Assembly: GCF_001425665.1 (NCBI RefSeq)
Contig: NZ_LMCX01000001.1
Span: 1,051,651 to 1,115,650 of the forward strand
DNA from: Yonghaparkia sp. Root332
GTDB lineage: Bacteria > Actinomycetota > Actinomycetes > Actinomycetales > Microbacteriaceae
DNA: 64,000 nucleotides
Direction of reading: 5' to 3'
Part shown: positions 19,763-28,943 of the stretch, in pieces
Numbering within the stretch: the first letter of the stretch is position 1
How the letters are laid out: each line of letters opens with the position of its first letter
The notes under the pieces: model-generated
What the model saw: the letters and a program-made list of their open reading frames with translations, nothing else
Databases searched by the model: none
Told to the model about the DNA's origin: nothing
Position numbers and translations under genes: made by a program

Positions 19763-20002
19763 GGCGCGCTGTCGGGGGCGTCCTGGTGGCCGCCTTCGTC
19801 CTGCCGCCCTCGCCCTGCCGCCCTCGTCCTGGCCGTCCTCGCTGCCGTCGCCGCCCTCGCGTCGCACGTGCTCCTTGGTCGCACAGCGGCCCCCGGTTCG
19901 CCGCTCGTCCACATTTGCCCAGGTCAGGGGGCGTTCCCCATCGATTCGGCGCTGAAGCTCGGCGACGTTCGAATGTCGGCGGTGGGGTGTTGAGTGGGAT
20001 GC
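19763..20002. other. 240-bp gap with C-rich imperfect repeats
   Basis: Positions about 19790-19860 hold pyrimidine-rich imperfect repeats of a CTGCCGCCCTCG-like unit. The last 80 bases are less biased and contain an imperfect dyad, CGACGTTCGAATGTCG (19964-19979), upstream of the HNH gene. I see no gene in it. Confidence 0.5.
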
Positions 20003-21391
20003 ATGACGAGCCCGATCGAACCGCCCGCACCGGGGGAGAGTCCTTGCAACTCCGACCTGCGTCGCGCGTTCGACGAACTCATCGCCGCTGCAGAATTCGA
20101 CGAGCTCACGGCGGAGATCAGCGTTACTCTCGCATCGTCGCGAACGGATGCCCTGCTCGAGGCGCTCGTCGAGTGCGAGGTGCGCGCGTCCCGCATCGCC
20201 GCGCGCCGGCTCGAGCTCGTGCACGAGCTGCGGGTCGAGCAGGAGCGCGTCGAGAAGGAGCGGGCTGAACGGGAGCACGGGGCCCCGGTGTCGACCGGCG
20301 CGAACTGGGATCCCGGCGTCATCGCTCGACGGAGCGCGTCGGCGGAGCTCGCGTGCGCACTGCGCATCACCTCCCGCACGGCGGACTCGCTTCTTGCTCG
20401 GGCGGCGACGCTCATCACGACGCTGCCGGTCACGATGGAGGCGCTGCGGGACGGGCGGGTCGCGTTCGCGCATGCCGCCGTCATCGCGGATGCCGCTGAC
20501 GCTCTTCCTGTTGATTCGCGCGCCGAGTTCGAGTTGGCGATCCTGCCGAGCGCGGAAGCGCAGAACCCTTCCCGGCTGACGTCACGTGCGCGCATCCTCC
20601 GCGAGCGGATGCACCCCGAGTCCATCGCCGCGCGCAAGGCGGAGGCGATGGCGGCGCGAGATGTCTTCGTGGACCCTGTAGCCGACGGCATGGCGTGGCT
20701 GAGCGCGCTCCTGCCCGCCGAGAAGGCCTACGGCGCTTATCGGCGGCTCACGCGAATCGCCGAGTCGCTCGAGGACGAGCACGACCTCGGCGTCGGCGCG
20801 CCGGCCCGTTCCGGCATCGAGCGCCGGACGCTCGGCAACCGTCGCGCCGACGTGCTCGCCGACCTGCTCATCGCCGGAGAGATCGACGCGGGCGGTCTCG
20901 GCGTCGGCGTGCGGGCCGAGGTGCACGTGACGGTACCGGTTCTGACGCTGCTCGGGCAGAGCGGCGGTGCGCCCGCGACCCTCGAGGGCTACGGCCCGAT
21001 CGACGATGACACCGCTCGCCGGCTCTCTGCGACGGCCCCGAGCTTCACGCGACTGCTGACCCACCCCGAGACCGGCGTCGTCCTCTCGGTCGGGCGCGAT
21101 CGGTACCGGGTCCCTGCCGACCTCCAGACCTGGCTGCGGGTGCGCGACGGCACCTGCCGCTTCCCGGGCTGCGCGCGCAGCGCCGCCCGCTGCGACCTCG
21201 ACCACACGCGCGACTGGCAGCACGGCGGCACGACGAGCCACGACAACCTCGCCCACCTGTGTCGACAGCACCACCGGCTCAAGCACCAGACCGGCTGGAC
21301 CGTGGCTCAGGAGCACGGGGGAGTGCTGCGGTGGCGTGCGCCGTCGGGCCGCTCCTACGCGTCGGAGCCGGCGCTCGCGCTCACCGGCTGA
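20003..21391 (+). CDS. DUF222/13E12-type protein with HNH endonuclease domain
   Basis: This 462-residue protein is of the family that occurs in many copies in actinobacterial genomes. The N-terminal DUF222 region is largely helical. The C-terminal HNH domain (about residues 378-425) shows CRFPGC, DLDHTRDW and LAHLCRQHHRLKH, so the zinc and catalytic histidines are present. Its biological role is not settled. ATG 20003 is used here, with GTG 19994 as an alternative. Codon use is slightly less GC-biased than in the neighbours. Its 3' end overlaps the convergent DUF4349 gene by 37 bp. Confidence 0.85.
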   Translation: MTSPIEPPAPGESPCNSDLRRAFDELIAAAEFDELTAEISVTLASSRTDALLEALVECEVRASRIAARRLELVHELRVEQERVEKERAEREHGAPVSTGANWDPGVIARRSASAELACALRITSRTADSLLARAATLITTLPVTMEALRDGRVAFAHAAVIADAADALPVDSRAEFELAILPSAEAQNPSRLTSRARILRERMHPESIAARKAEAMAARDVFVDPVADGMAWLSALLPAEKAYGAYRRLTRIAESLEDEHDLGVGAPARSGIERRTLGNRRADVLADLLIAGEIDAGGLGVGVRAEVHVTVPVLTLLGQSGGAPATLEGYGPIDDDTARRLSATAPSFTRLLTHPETGVVLSVGRDRYRVPADLQTWLRVRDGTCRFPGCARSAARCDLDHTRDWQHGGTTSHDNLAHLCRQHHRLKHQTGWTVAQEHGGVLRWRAPSGRSYASEPALALTG

Positions 21392-22470
21392 GCGTCGCTC
21401 GTCGCCTTCGACCGCCGCGTCCATGCGCGCCGCAGGATCGCCCACGCGACGAGCGCGAGCACCCCGAGCGCGATGAGCCACGGCAGGAGCACGCCCGCGA
21501 CGACGAGGGCGCCGCCGAGGAAGGCGAGCAGGGCATCCCACCCGGTGGCCAGCCCCGACCAGAACGAGTCGGGCTCGTCGACGGGCGCGACGTCCTCCGA
21601 CCCGAGCGTGAGCGTGATCGTCGAGAGCGACACCTGGTCCTCGTAATAGCGTTCCTGCGCCTGCAGGCTCTCGAGCTCCGCCTGCCGGTCGCTGATCGCC
21701 GACTCGAGGGCGATGAGATCGTCCAGGTCCGCGGCCGCATCCTGCAGGGCCAGCAGGCGCGCGACCGACGACTCGAGCGCCGAGATGCGCGCCGTCAGGT
21801 CGCGCCGCTCGAACGTCACGTCGTCGCTCGAGAGTACGAGCTCCTCGCGCTCGCCGAGCGCCTCCAGTTCGTCGAGGGTCTCCATCAGCCGCGTGCTCGG
21901 GATGCGCAGCTCCAGAACCGCGCCGCCGCCGTTCCCGAACGAGTAGTAGCCGCTGTACCCGCCGTACTCGTCGACCGAGTAGTCGGGCGCGAACTCAGTG
22001 CCGCCGCCCGACGAGGTGCCGTCGCCGCTCCCAGCGTCGCGCGGGGCGGACTCCCGCCGCCCATCCACCCGGCCGCCCGCGCGCTCGACGATGCGCGCCG
22101 CCTCGTCCGCCGCCTCGAGCGGATCCTCGACCGTCACGTAGAGCGACCCCGTGATGACGAGCTCGCGATCCTCCGAGGGAGCATCGCCGCCACCCGACTC
22201 CTCGCCGCCCAGGTCGCCGCCGTCCTGGACCGGAGCCTCGCCGACGACGCCGGGCTCGCCGCCCGCGCCGCTCGACTCGTCGCGCGCGCCGATCGCCCCG
22301 CATCCGGCGAGGAGCGGCGCGACCACGACGGCGAGAGCCGCGAGCGACAGCGCCGCGCGGCCGCGTCGTCGGAGGCGCGACCGGTGGTCGGCCGTCGGCC
22401 CGGATCGAGCCGCGACTCCCGCCCCGCGCATCGTCCCGACCGGGTCTCCCGCCGCATCCTGGGTGCTCAT
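21355..22470 (-). CDS. DUF4349 membrane-anchored lipoprotein
   Basis: This 371-residue protein has a long basic N-terminus, a signal segment and the lipobox LLAGC (Cys57). An acidic Gly/Glu-rich linker is followed by the DUF4349 domain (LVITGSLYVTVEDP onward), a coiled coil (about residues 215-285) and a C-terminal membrane helix ending in RRAWTRR. The family is found in many bacteria and its function is unclear. The ATG at 22470 follows TACCGT by 7 bases. The sequence beyond it in the same frame is not conserved-looking. Confidence 0.8.
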   Translation of the reverse strand: MSTQDAAGDPVGTMRGAGVAARSGPTADHRSRLRRRGRAALSLAALAVVVAPLLAGCGAIGARDESSGAGGEPGVVGEAPVQDGGDLGGEESGGGDAPSEDRELVITGSLYVTVEDPLEAADEAARIVERAGGRVDGRRESAPRDAGSGDGTSSGGGTEFAPDYSVDEYGGYSGYYSFGNGGGAVLELRIPSTRLMETLDELEALGEREELVLSSDDVTFERRDLTARISALESSVARLLALQDAAADLDDLIALESAISDRQAELESLQAQERYYEDQVSLSTITLTLGSEDVAPVDEPDSFWSGLATGWDALLAFLGGALVVAGVLLPWLIALGVLALVAWAILRRAWTRRSKATSDAQPVSASAGSDA

Positions 22471-22483
22471 GCGGCTGACGGTA
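22471..22483 (-). promoter_or_regulatory. Leaderless -10 element for the DUF4349 gene
   Basis: On the minus strand TACCGT (22483-22478) precedes the ATG at 22470 with a 7-base spacer. Confidence 0.45.
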
Positions 22484-22716
22484 GACCCGGCCCGCTCGCC
22501 CGCACCAGGGTCCGAAGACCGGTGCAACGCGATCGTGACCTGGGCGTGATCCGAGAGTGATCTGAGCGTCGGCCTCGAACGGCTCGAGGGCCCTCGACGC
22601 CCCGCTACGGTCGACTCAGCGCGGTGGGGATGCGCACCGGATCGGCCTGATGGACGGCGGTCCGAGCATCCGTCGCCGCTCTGACAGCCTGCGCGCTCAG
22701 GGGTGGACGCGAGGGA

Positions 22717-22744
22717 CGAGGGGGCCGAGAGATCGGCCCCCTCG
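22717..22744 (+). terminator. 12-bp hairpin with GAGA tetraloop
   Basis: Arm CGAGGGGGCCGA (22717-22728) pairs perfectly with 22733-22744 across GAGA, a stable GNRA loop. Neither flanking gene is transcribed into it, so it would terminate a short transcript beginning near 22618, if one exists. Confidence 0.55.
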
Positions 22745-22783
22745 CTGCGTCTGCGGCTGTCCCCGGCTGTCCCCCGCCCTGCG

Positions 22784-22795
22784 TAGGCTGGCCTC
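22784..22795 (+). promoter_or_regulatory. Leaderless -10 element for the aldo/keto reductase gene
   Basis: TAGGCT (22784-22789) is followed by 6 bases and the ATG at 22796. Confidence 0.5.
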
Positions 22796-23782
22796 ATGCG
22801 CACTTCGATCCTCGGCCGCACCGGTGCGACCGTCTCCTCCATCGGCCTCGGAACCTGGCAGCTCGGCGCCGACTGGGGCGACGTCAGCGAGTCGGATGCC
22901 CGGGCCGTCCTCGACGCCGCCGTCGAATCCGGCGTCACCGTCTTCGACACCGCCGACGTGTACGGCGACGGGCGCAGCGAGCAGCTCATCGGCCGCTACC
23001 TGCACGATCGCCCCGAGCTCGACGTCTTCGTCGCGACCAAGATGGGCCGCCGCCTGCCGCAGGAGCCCGAGAACTACTCCGCCGAGAACTTCGACGCCTG
23101 GACGCGCCGCAGCCTCGACAACCTCGGCGTCGAGACGCTCGACCTCGTGCAGCTGCACTGCCCGCCGACCGCCGTGTACGGCATCGACCGCGTCTTCGAC
23201 GACCTCGACGCCCTCGTCGAGCAGGGGCGGATGCGCCACTACGGCGTGAGCGTCGAGCGCGTCGACGAGGCCCTCGCCGCGATCGCGCGCCCGAACGTCG
23301 CGAGCGTGCAGATCATCGTCAACGCCTTCCGGCTCAAGCCGCTCGACGAAGTCCTGCCCGCCGCGCAGGCCGCCGGCGTCGGCATCATCGCGCGCGTCCC
23401 GCTCGCCTCGGGCCTGCTGAGCGGCCGGTACACGCGCGACACGACCTTCGCCGCCGACGACCACCGCACCTACAACCGCCAGGGCGAGGCCTTCGACGTC
23501 GGCGAGACCTTCTCGGGCGTCGACTACGCGACGGGCGTCGAGGCCGCGCAGCGGTTCTCCGCGCTCGCCGCCGAGCACGACCTCGCGCCCGCGACGGCCG
23601 CGCTCGCCTGGCTCGCGCAGCTGCCGGGCGTCTCGACCGTCATCCCCGGAGCCCGCAGCCCCGAGCAGGCGCGCGCGAACGCCGCCGCCGGCGAGGTCGC
23701 CGACCTGCCGCCGAGCTTCCACGAGAGCGTCGTCGCGCTCTACGACGAGTACTTCCGCGCGACCATCCACGAGCGCTGGTGA
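22796..23782 (+). CDS. Aldo/keto reductase
   Basis: This 328-residue NAD(P)H-dependent TIM-barrel reductase shows FDTADVYGDG (catalytic Tyr), ATKMGRR (Lys), LVQLHCPP (His) and a C-terminal STVIPGARSPEQ cofactor-binding segment. It resembles the general-stress AKR11/YhdN type. The substrate is unknown. It overlaps the following MFS gene by GTGA, so the two are probably co-transcribed. Confidence 0.9.
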   Translation: MRTSILGRTGATVSSIGLGTWQLGADWGDVSESDARAVLDAAVESGVTVFDTADVYGDGRSEQLIGRYLHDRPELDVFVATKMGRRLPQEPENYSAENFDAWTRRSLDNLGVETLDLVQLHCPPTAVYGIDRVFDDLDALVEQGRMRHYGVSVERVDEALAAIARPNVASVQIIVNAFRLKPLDEVLPAAQAAGVGIIARVPLASGLLSGRYTRDTTFAADDHRTYNRQGEAFDVGETFSGVDYATGVEAAQRFSALAAEHDLAPATAALAWLAQLPGVSTVIPGARSPEQARANAAAGEVADLPPSFHESVVALYDEYFRATIHERW

Positions 23783-25134
23783 CGGCGGCGGCCGGGCCGG
23801 CCGCGGGCGAGGAGAGCGGCGGAGGGCGACCGGCACGGTCGGGCCTCGGCCGCACCTTCGGCACGGTCTTCACCGCGAACCTCGCGTCGAGCCTCGGCGA
23901 CGGCATCGCCCGCACCGTCTCGCCGCTCCTGGCGGCGCGGCTCACCGACGACGCACTGCTGATCGCCGGGATCGCGGCGGTCGCGATGCTCCCGTGGCTG
24001 TTCTTCGCGCTGCCGGCGGGCATCCTCGTCGATCGGATGGATCGTCGACGCGCCCTCGCCCTCGCGGCCGGAGTGCGCACGGCCCTCGCGGTCGGGCTCG
24101 TGGTGCTCGTCGCGACGGACGCGCTCACGATCTGGTGGCTGTACCTCGTGATCTTCGTCTACGGCGCGTGCGAGACCCTCTACGACGGGGCGATCCGCGC
24201 TGTCGTGCCGAGCATCGTGCCGAAGGCGAAGCTGCCGCGTGCGAACGCCCGCATCGAGGGCGCCGAGCTCGTCGTGCAGAACTTCGCAGCGGCCCCGCTC
24301 ACCTCGGTGCTCTTCGCCGTCGCCGTGCTCATCCCCGTCGGCGGGCTCGTCGCGGCGTTCGGGCTCGCCGCCCTCCTCGCCGCCTTCCTGCCCGCGGTCG
24401 CGTCGGGCAGGCAGTTCCACGCGCCGAAGGACGAGGCGGCGGTCCCCTTCCGCCGGCAGCTGGCCGACGGCTGGCGGTTCATCATCGGCAACCGGATGCT
24501 CCGCACCCTGTGGTTCTTCTCCATCGGCACGGCCATCCTGTTCTCGGCGGCCTCGGCCACGCTCGTGCTGTTCGTCCTCGACACGCTCGCCGTGCCGGAG
24601 GCGGCGTTCGGCGGGTTCCTTCTCGCGGGCGCGATCGGCGGTCTGCTCGGCTCGGTCGTCGCCTCGCGCCTGCAGGCGCGCTTCGGCCTGGGCCGCGTCA
24701 TGGCGGCCATGAACCTGCTGTGCGGCGTCACGACGCTCCTCATCGGCGTGTGGCCGCAGCCGATCTGGGTGGTCGTGATGTTCGCGATCGGCTCGGGCGC
24801 GGTCACGATCTGGAACATCCTGATGATGTCGTTCCGGCAGGCGATCATCCCCGGTCGCCTCCTCGGCCGCGTGCACGGAACCTGGCGCACCCTCCTGTGG
24901 GGCTCGATGCCGCTCGGCTCGCTGCTCGGCGGCGGGCTCGCACTGCTCGGCCTGGCCGTGCCGTGGATCGTCGGCGGCGCCGCCCTCACCGTCCTCGCCC
25001 TCGTCTTCTACCGCTTCCTCACGACGCTGCCCGACCCCGAGACGATCGACAACGGCGACGAGCCGCCCGCCGAGACCGGGGCGATCGGCACGCTCCCGCC
25101 GGGCGAGCCGCCGGGCGTGCCCGCGGCCGACTGA
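23779..25134 (+). CDS. MFS transporter (EntS-like exporter family)
   Basis: This 451-residue protein has about 12 membrane helices and the MFS loop LVDRMDRRRAL between helices 2 and 3. The arrangement resembles MFS_3/enterobactin-exporter-type proteins. It starts with GTG overlapping the stop of the aldo/keto reductase gene and is followed 32 bp later by a siderophore-interacting protein, which suggests a role in siderophore traffic. That role rests on neighbourhood only. Confidence 0.82.
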   Translation: MTAAAGPAAGEESGGGRPARSGLGRTFGTVFTANLASSLGDGIARTVSPLLAARLTDDALLIAGIAAVAMLPWLFFALPAGILVDRMDRRRALALAAGVRTALAVGLVVLVATDALTIWWLYLVIFVYGACETLYDGAIRAVVPSIVPKAKLPRANARIEGAELVVQNFAAAPLTSVLFAVAVLIPVGGLVAAFGLAALLAAFLPAVASGRQFHAPKDEAAVPFRRQLADGWRFIIGNRMLRTLWFFSIGTAILFSAASATLVLFVLDTLAVPEAAFGGFLLAGAIGGLLGSVVASRLQARFGLGRVMAAMNLLCGVTTLLIGVWPQPIWVVVMFAIGSGAVTIWNILMMSFRQAIIPGRLLGRVHGTWRTLLWGSMPLGSLLGGGLALLGLAVPWIVGGAALTVLALVFYRFLTTLPDPETIDNGDEPPAETGAIGTLPPGEPPGVPAAD

Positions 25135-25166
25135 CCCGCGGCGCGACCGTCTGCGAGCATGAGCCC

Positions 25167-25970
25167 ATGCCGTTCACGCTGACCCGCCACCCGTTCCCGC
25201 CGCGCCGGCGGCAGGTGCGCCTCGCCGCGCGCACCGACCTCGTGCCGCGGGCCGCCGACGGCGCCGGGTTCATCCGCATCCGCCTGCAGAGCGGGGTGCC
25301 GCTCGACGGTTTCACGTCTCCGGGAGCGGGCGACCATCTGCGGGTGTTCGTGCCCGAGGCCCCCGAGTGGGCGAGCGTCGCGGTCGACGATGCCGGGCAT
25401 CCGACCGCGCCGTCGCGCACCGAGACGATCGTCGCGTTCGACGCCGAGGCCGGCTGGGTCGACCTCGACATCCTCGTGCACGCCGCCGACGAGACGGGCG
25501 ACGCGGGGCTCATCGGCCCGTGGGCCGCCCGCGCACCGCTCGGCTCGCCCGCGATGCTCGCCGACCCGAAGGGCTCGGTCGTCCTCGGCGGCGCCCCGGT
25601 CGCGTTCGTCCTCGCGGGCGACGACTCCGCGATCCCCGCCCTCCGCCGCTATCTCGGGATGTTCGGCGCCGGCACCCCCGGCCTCGTGCTGCTCGAGACC
25701 GCGTTCGACCCCGCGGCCCTCGGAGTCGCGGTCGGCCCGGGCGTCGAGCTGCGCGTGCTTGCCCCCGACCCCGCGCGCCCGAGCGCTGCACTCGCGGCTG
25801 AGCTCGCCGCGCTCGCGGGGGAGCCGCCGCCCGCAGCCTCCCCCGACGTCTTCATCTTCGCGTGCGGCGAGCAGTCGCTGCTGGCCCCGGCGCGGGCGCT
25901 CCTCGCGGCCTGGGGCATCGATGTCGAGCACGCGGTCGCGAAGGGCTACTGGAAGCGGCGCGCGGACTGA
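25167..25970 (+). CDS. Siderophore-interacting protein (ferric-siderophore reductase)
   Basis: This 267-residue FAD-binding protein of the SIP/ViuB family reduces ferric siderophores with NAD(P)H in the cytoplasm. The flavin-binding barrel is followed by GPWAARAPLG, FVLAGDDSAIPA and the characteristic C-terminal KGYWKRR. ATG 25167 is chosen inside a much longer open frame because the family begins here. The sequence upstream is the antisense-like +2 frame of the MFS gene. Confidence 0.9.
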   Translation: MPFTLTRHPFPPRRRQVRLAARTDLVPRAADGAGFIRIRLQSGVPLDGFTSPGAGDHLRVFVPEAPEWASVAVDDAGHPTAPSRTETIVAFDAEAGWVDLDILVHAADETGDAGLIGPWAARAPLGSPAMLADPKGSVVLGGAPVAFVLAGDDSAIPALRRYLGMFGAGTPGLVLLETAFDPAALGVAVGPGVELRVLAPDPARPSAALAAELAALAGEPPPAASPDVFIFACGEQSLLAPARALLAAWGIDVEHAVAKGYWKRRAD

Positions 25971-26005
25971 GGCGCGTGGCGCCGCGGCCGGCAGGCGGGT
26001 CCTGC

Positions 26006-26863
26006 TCAGTCCAGGTCGTCCGGGTGCCGCCCCGTGCGCGCGCCGGTCTCGAGCGTCGCGATCTCGGCCATCTCCTCGACCGTCAGCTCCCATCCGAACA
26101 GGGCGGAGTTCTCCTCCACGCGTCGCAGCGACGTCGACTTCGGGATCACTACGAGCCCCTGCTGAACGTGCCAGCGCAGCGCGACCTGCGCGGCTGAGCG
26201 GCCGTGCCGCTCGCCGATGGCCGACAGCACCGCGAGATCGCGCGAGCCCTCGGCGAGCATCTGACCGCGCGCGAGGGGGCTCCAGCTCTCCGTCACGATG
26301 CCGAAAGCCGCGTTCGCCTGCCGCACCGCCGTCTGCGGAAGATGCGGGTGCAGCTCGACCTGGTTGACCACCGGCACGACCCCGGTCTCGTCGACGAGGC
26401 GCTGCACGTGGTGCGGCTCGAAGTTGCTCACCCCGATGGAGCGCACGCGGCCCTCGTCGCGCAGCGCGATCATGGCGCGCCACGCGTCGACGTAGCGGTC
26501 CTGCGTCGGCGCGGGCCAGTGGATGAGGTAGAGGTCGAGAGTCTCGAGCCCCAGCAGCGCCATGCTCGCGTCGAACGCGCGGCGCGTCTCGTCGAGCCCG
26601 TGCGCGTCGTTCCAGACCTTCGTCGTGACGAACACCTCCTCGCGCGGCAGTCCGCTGGCACGGATGCCCTCGCCGACGCCGCGCTCGTTCAGGTACAGCG
26701 CCGCGGTGTCGACGTGCCGGTACCCCCGGCGCAGCGCGCCGGCGACGAGGTCGGCCGTCTGCGGCTCGGGCACCTTGTAGACGCCGAGCCCGAGCTGCGG
26801 GATGGCGGCGCCGTCGTGGAGGCGGATGGTCGGGCCGATCGCGGGGAGGATGCTGTCGGTCAT
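26006..26863 (-). CDS. Aldo/keto reductase, 2,5-diketo-D-gluconate reductase type
   Basis: This 285-residue AKR5-type reductase shows the GYRHVDTAALY (Tyr), FVTTKVW (Lys) and LIHWPAP (His) motifs, a VNQVELHP strand and a C-terminal IPKSTSLRR cofactor site. It probably reduces small carbonyl compounds with NADPH. It is convergent with the siderophore-interacting protein gene and divergent from the FMN reductase gene. A second, similar gene lies at 47262. Confidence 0.9.
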   Translation of the reverse strand: MTDSILPAIGPTIRLHDGAAIPQLGLGVYKVPEPQTADLVAGALRRGYRHVDTAALYLNERGVGEGIRASGLPREEVFVTTKVWNDAHGLDETRRAFDASMALLGLETLDLYLIHWPAPTQDRYVDAWRAMIALRDEGRVRSIGVSNFEPHHVQRLVDETGVVPVVNQVELHPHLPQTAVRQANAAFGIVTESWSPLARGQMLAEGSRDLAVLSAIGERHGRSAAQVALRWHVQQGLVVIPKSTSLRRVEENSALFGWELTVEEMAEIATLETGARTGRHPDDLD

Positions 26864-26970
26864 CGCTCCAGTATCGTCGCCGACCCTGGATCTCCGCGTC
26901 GGCAGTGCGCGCGGTGGGAGTCGGCTGGACGCGCGGAATGGACGCGCGGTCCATGCGGTTGCATGGAGAC

Positions 26971-27555
26971 ATGACCCGCATCATGATCATCGTCGGCAGT
27001 GTCCGCCCCGGCCGAGTCGGCCTCTCCGTCGCGGAGTGGGTCCGCGATCGCGTCCAGGAGACCGTCCAACGCGACAGGCACGGGGGAGGGGACGCGGCAT
27101 CCATCGACCTGGTCGATCTCGCCGAGCTGAACCTGCCGTTCCTCGACGAGCCGCACCATCCGGTGAAGAAGCAGTACACGAAGCCGCATACCGTCGCGTG
27201 GAGCGAGCGGGTCTCGGCCGCCGACGCGATCGTGCTCGTGTCCCCGGAGTACAACCACTCGTACAGCCCGGCGCTGAAGAACGCGATCGACTTCCTCTTC
27301 ACCGAGTGGGCGCACAAGCCCGTCGCGGTCGTCAGCTACGGCGGCGCCTCGGCCGGCACGCGCGGCGTCGCGGCTCTCGACCCGGTGCTCTCGACGGTGG
27401 GGCTCGTGAAGATCGCCGCGAACCCGGAGATCAACTTCATCGGCTCGAAGATGGTCGACGGCGTCTTCCAGGGCGACGACAAGCTCGCCGGCACGGTCGC
27501 CGCGATGACGACGCAGCTGATCGAGACCGCCGAGGCGCTGACGCCGCTGCGCTGA
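26971..27555 (+). CDS. NADPH-dependent FMN reductase family protein
   Basis: This 194-residue flavodoxin-like protein has the phosphate loop IVGSVRPGR at residues 7-15 and the flavin-binding SPEYNHSYSPALKNAID stretch. It fits the quinone/azo/chromate reductase-type family. ATG 26971 follows TTGCAT by 6 bases. The substrate is unknown. Confidence 0.88.
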   Translation: MTRIMIIVGSVRPGRVGLSVAEWVRDRVQETVQRDRHGGGDAASIDLVDLAELNLPFLDEPHHPVKKQYTKPHTVAWSERVSAADAIVLVSPEYNHSYSPALKNAIDFLFTEWAHKPVAVVSYGGASAGTRGVAALDPVLSTVGLVKIAANPEINFIGSKMVDGVFQGDDKLAGTVAAMTTQLIETAEALTPLR

Positions 27556-27581
27556 GCCGCCTGCTCAGCCGCCCTGCCTGC

Positions 27582-28790
27582 TCAGCTGACGGGAAGGCGC
27601 ACGGGCTCGGTGTCGGGCAGCGGGCTCGCGTCGCGCCCCCGCAGGTCGGGGTGGGCGCGCCGGAAGACGATCGCGATGAGCATGCCCGCGAACGCGAACG
27701 CGGCGCCCGCGGCGAATCCGCCGCTCGCGCCGAACCCGTCGATGAGGAAGCCCGCGGCGGCCGAGCCGAGCGCGGCGCCGATGAGCTGGCCGGTGCCGAC
27801 CCACCCGTAGGCCTCGGCGGTGTCGCTGAACCGCACGCTCGCCGAGACGATCGCGAACATGACCGCGAGCGCGGGGGCGATGCCGGCGCCGGCGATGAGC
27901 AGCGTGATCGCGAGCCCCCAGAAGTCGAGGAAGAACATCGCCGCGGCGCCGCCGACGAACACGACGGCCATGCGCCGCGCGAGCGCCCATGGGCCGATGG
28001 GCACCTGGCCGAAGCCGAGGCCGCCGGCGAGCGAGCCGATCGCCCAGATGGCGAGGATGACGCCCGCCTCGACACCCTCCTTGCCGAAGTTCGCGACGAC
28101 CGCGGCCTCGATCGCGGCGCACGAGGCGACGAGAAGGAAGCCGACGACCGTGGCGAGCAGCACGGGCGGGCGCGCGAGGACCGCGCCGAACGAGCGCTTC
28201 GACCGGGGGATCCGCACGCGGCCGAGCTCGGGGGAGGCGAGGAACCAGACGCCGCCTCCGAGGAGGAACGCGCCCGCGAGGGCGATCGCGGCGACGGTCG
28301 AGACCTGGGTCGCGACGAAGGTCGTCATGACGGGGCCGGCGATCCAGATGATCTCCTGGGCGGAGGCGTCGATCGCGAAGAGCGGGGTGAGCTGGCGCGA
28401 GTTCACCATCTTCGGGTAGATCGTGCGCACGGCCGGCTGGATCGGCGGGTAGGCGAGGCCGCCCACGAGCCCGACGAGCATGTAGCCCCAGAGCTCCATC
28501 GGCACGAAGGCGATCGCGGCCATGCTGGACGCGCACACCGCGATGGTCAGGGCGATCACGGGGCGCATGCCCCACACTCCCATCCAGCGGCTCGTCAGCG
28601 GGCCGGCGACGGCCTGCCCGACGCTCGTCGCGGCGAGCACGAGCCCCGCGGCGCCGTACGAGCCGAAGATGCCCTCGACGTGGATCAGGTACGCGAGCGA
28701 GAGCATCCCGCTGGGGAACCGCGCGGTGAGCTGCGCCGCGATGATGCGGGCGACCCCCCGGGTTCTCAACAGGTCGCCGTATCCGCTCAC
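27582..28790 (-). CDS. MFS transporter
   Basis: This 402-residue protein has 12 hydrophobic helices and an MFS-like LTSRWMGVWGMRP loop after helix 2. The cargo is unknown. I chose GTG 28790 because it lies 8 bases after TAGGCT and the protein begins directly with a short amphipathic stretch before helix 1. The frame extends 26 codons further without family likeness. It is convergent with the FMN reductase gene. Confidence 0.78.
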   Translation of the reverse strand: MSGYGDLLRTRGVARIIAAQLTARFPSGMLSLAYLIHVEGIFGSYGAAGLVLAATSVGQAVAGPLTSRWMGVWGMRPVIALTIAVCASSMAAIAFVPMELWGYMLVGLVGGLAYPPIQPAVRTIYPKMVNSRQLTPLFAIDASAQEIIWIAGPVMTTFVATQVSTVAAIALAGAFLLGGGVWFLASPELGRVRIPRSKRSFGAVLARPPVLLATVVGFLLVASCAAIEAAVVANFGKEGVEAGVILAIWAIGSLAGGLGFGQVPIGPWALARRMAVVFVGGAAAMFFLDFWGLAITLLIAGAGIAPALAVMFAIVSASVRFSDTAEAYGWVGTGQLIGAALGSAAAGFLIDGFGASGGFAAGAAFAFAGMLIAIVFRRAHPDLRGRDASPLPDTEPVRLPVS

Positions 28791-28898
28791 GAGAGCCCAG
28801 CCTAGGGGAGCCCGACGACACTGTCGGAGGGCCGGGGGAGGCGCGAGGATCCGCCGGTCTGCGTCCATCCGCCGGGGTGTCGGCGGTTACCCCCAGAC

Positions 28899-28926
28899 TG
28901 TGGATAAGGCGGCGGACTTATGCACA
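28899..28926. promoter_or_regulatory. Inverted pair of DnaA boxes upstream of nrdA
   Basis: TGTGGATAA (28899-28907) is a perfect TTATCCACA on the minus strand. TTATGCACA (28918-28926) matches TTATNCACA on the plus strand. TGTGGACGA (28929-28937) is a weaker third. DnaA control of nrd promoters is known in E. coli. Confidence 0.65.
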
Positions 28927-28943
28927 GCTGTGGACGACACGCC

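Larger units (their letters stand above)
22471..22795. other. 325-bp divergent intergenic region
   Basis: It holds the minus-strand promoter of the DUF4349 gene at one end and the plus-strand promoter of the aldo/keto reductase at the other. Between them are a TACGGT hexamer (22606-22611) and a perfect 12-bp hairpin (22717-22744). No coding region is convincing. Confidence 0.5.

Noticed and set aside
19964-19979. Second LexA box before the HNH gene
   Set aside because: CGACGTTCGAATGTCG is an imperfect dyad centred on TTCGAA. It lacks the CGAAC-N4-GTTCG order of a LexA site.
20003-21391. HNH nuclease gene as part of a mobile element
   Set aside because: No terminal repeats, integrase or target duplication is visible. 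DUF222-HNH genes are common chromosomal genes in actinobacteria.
22471-22795. tRNA or other known structural RNA in the divergent gap
   Set aside because: No cloverleaf, TTCRANNC arm or acceptor pairing is seen. Only the simple hairpin is clear.
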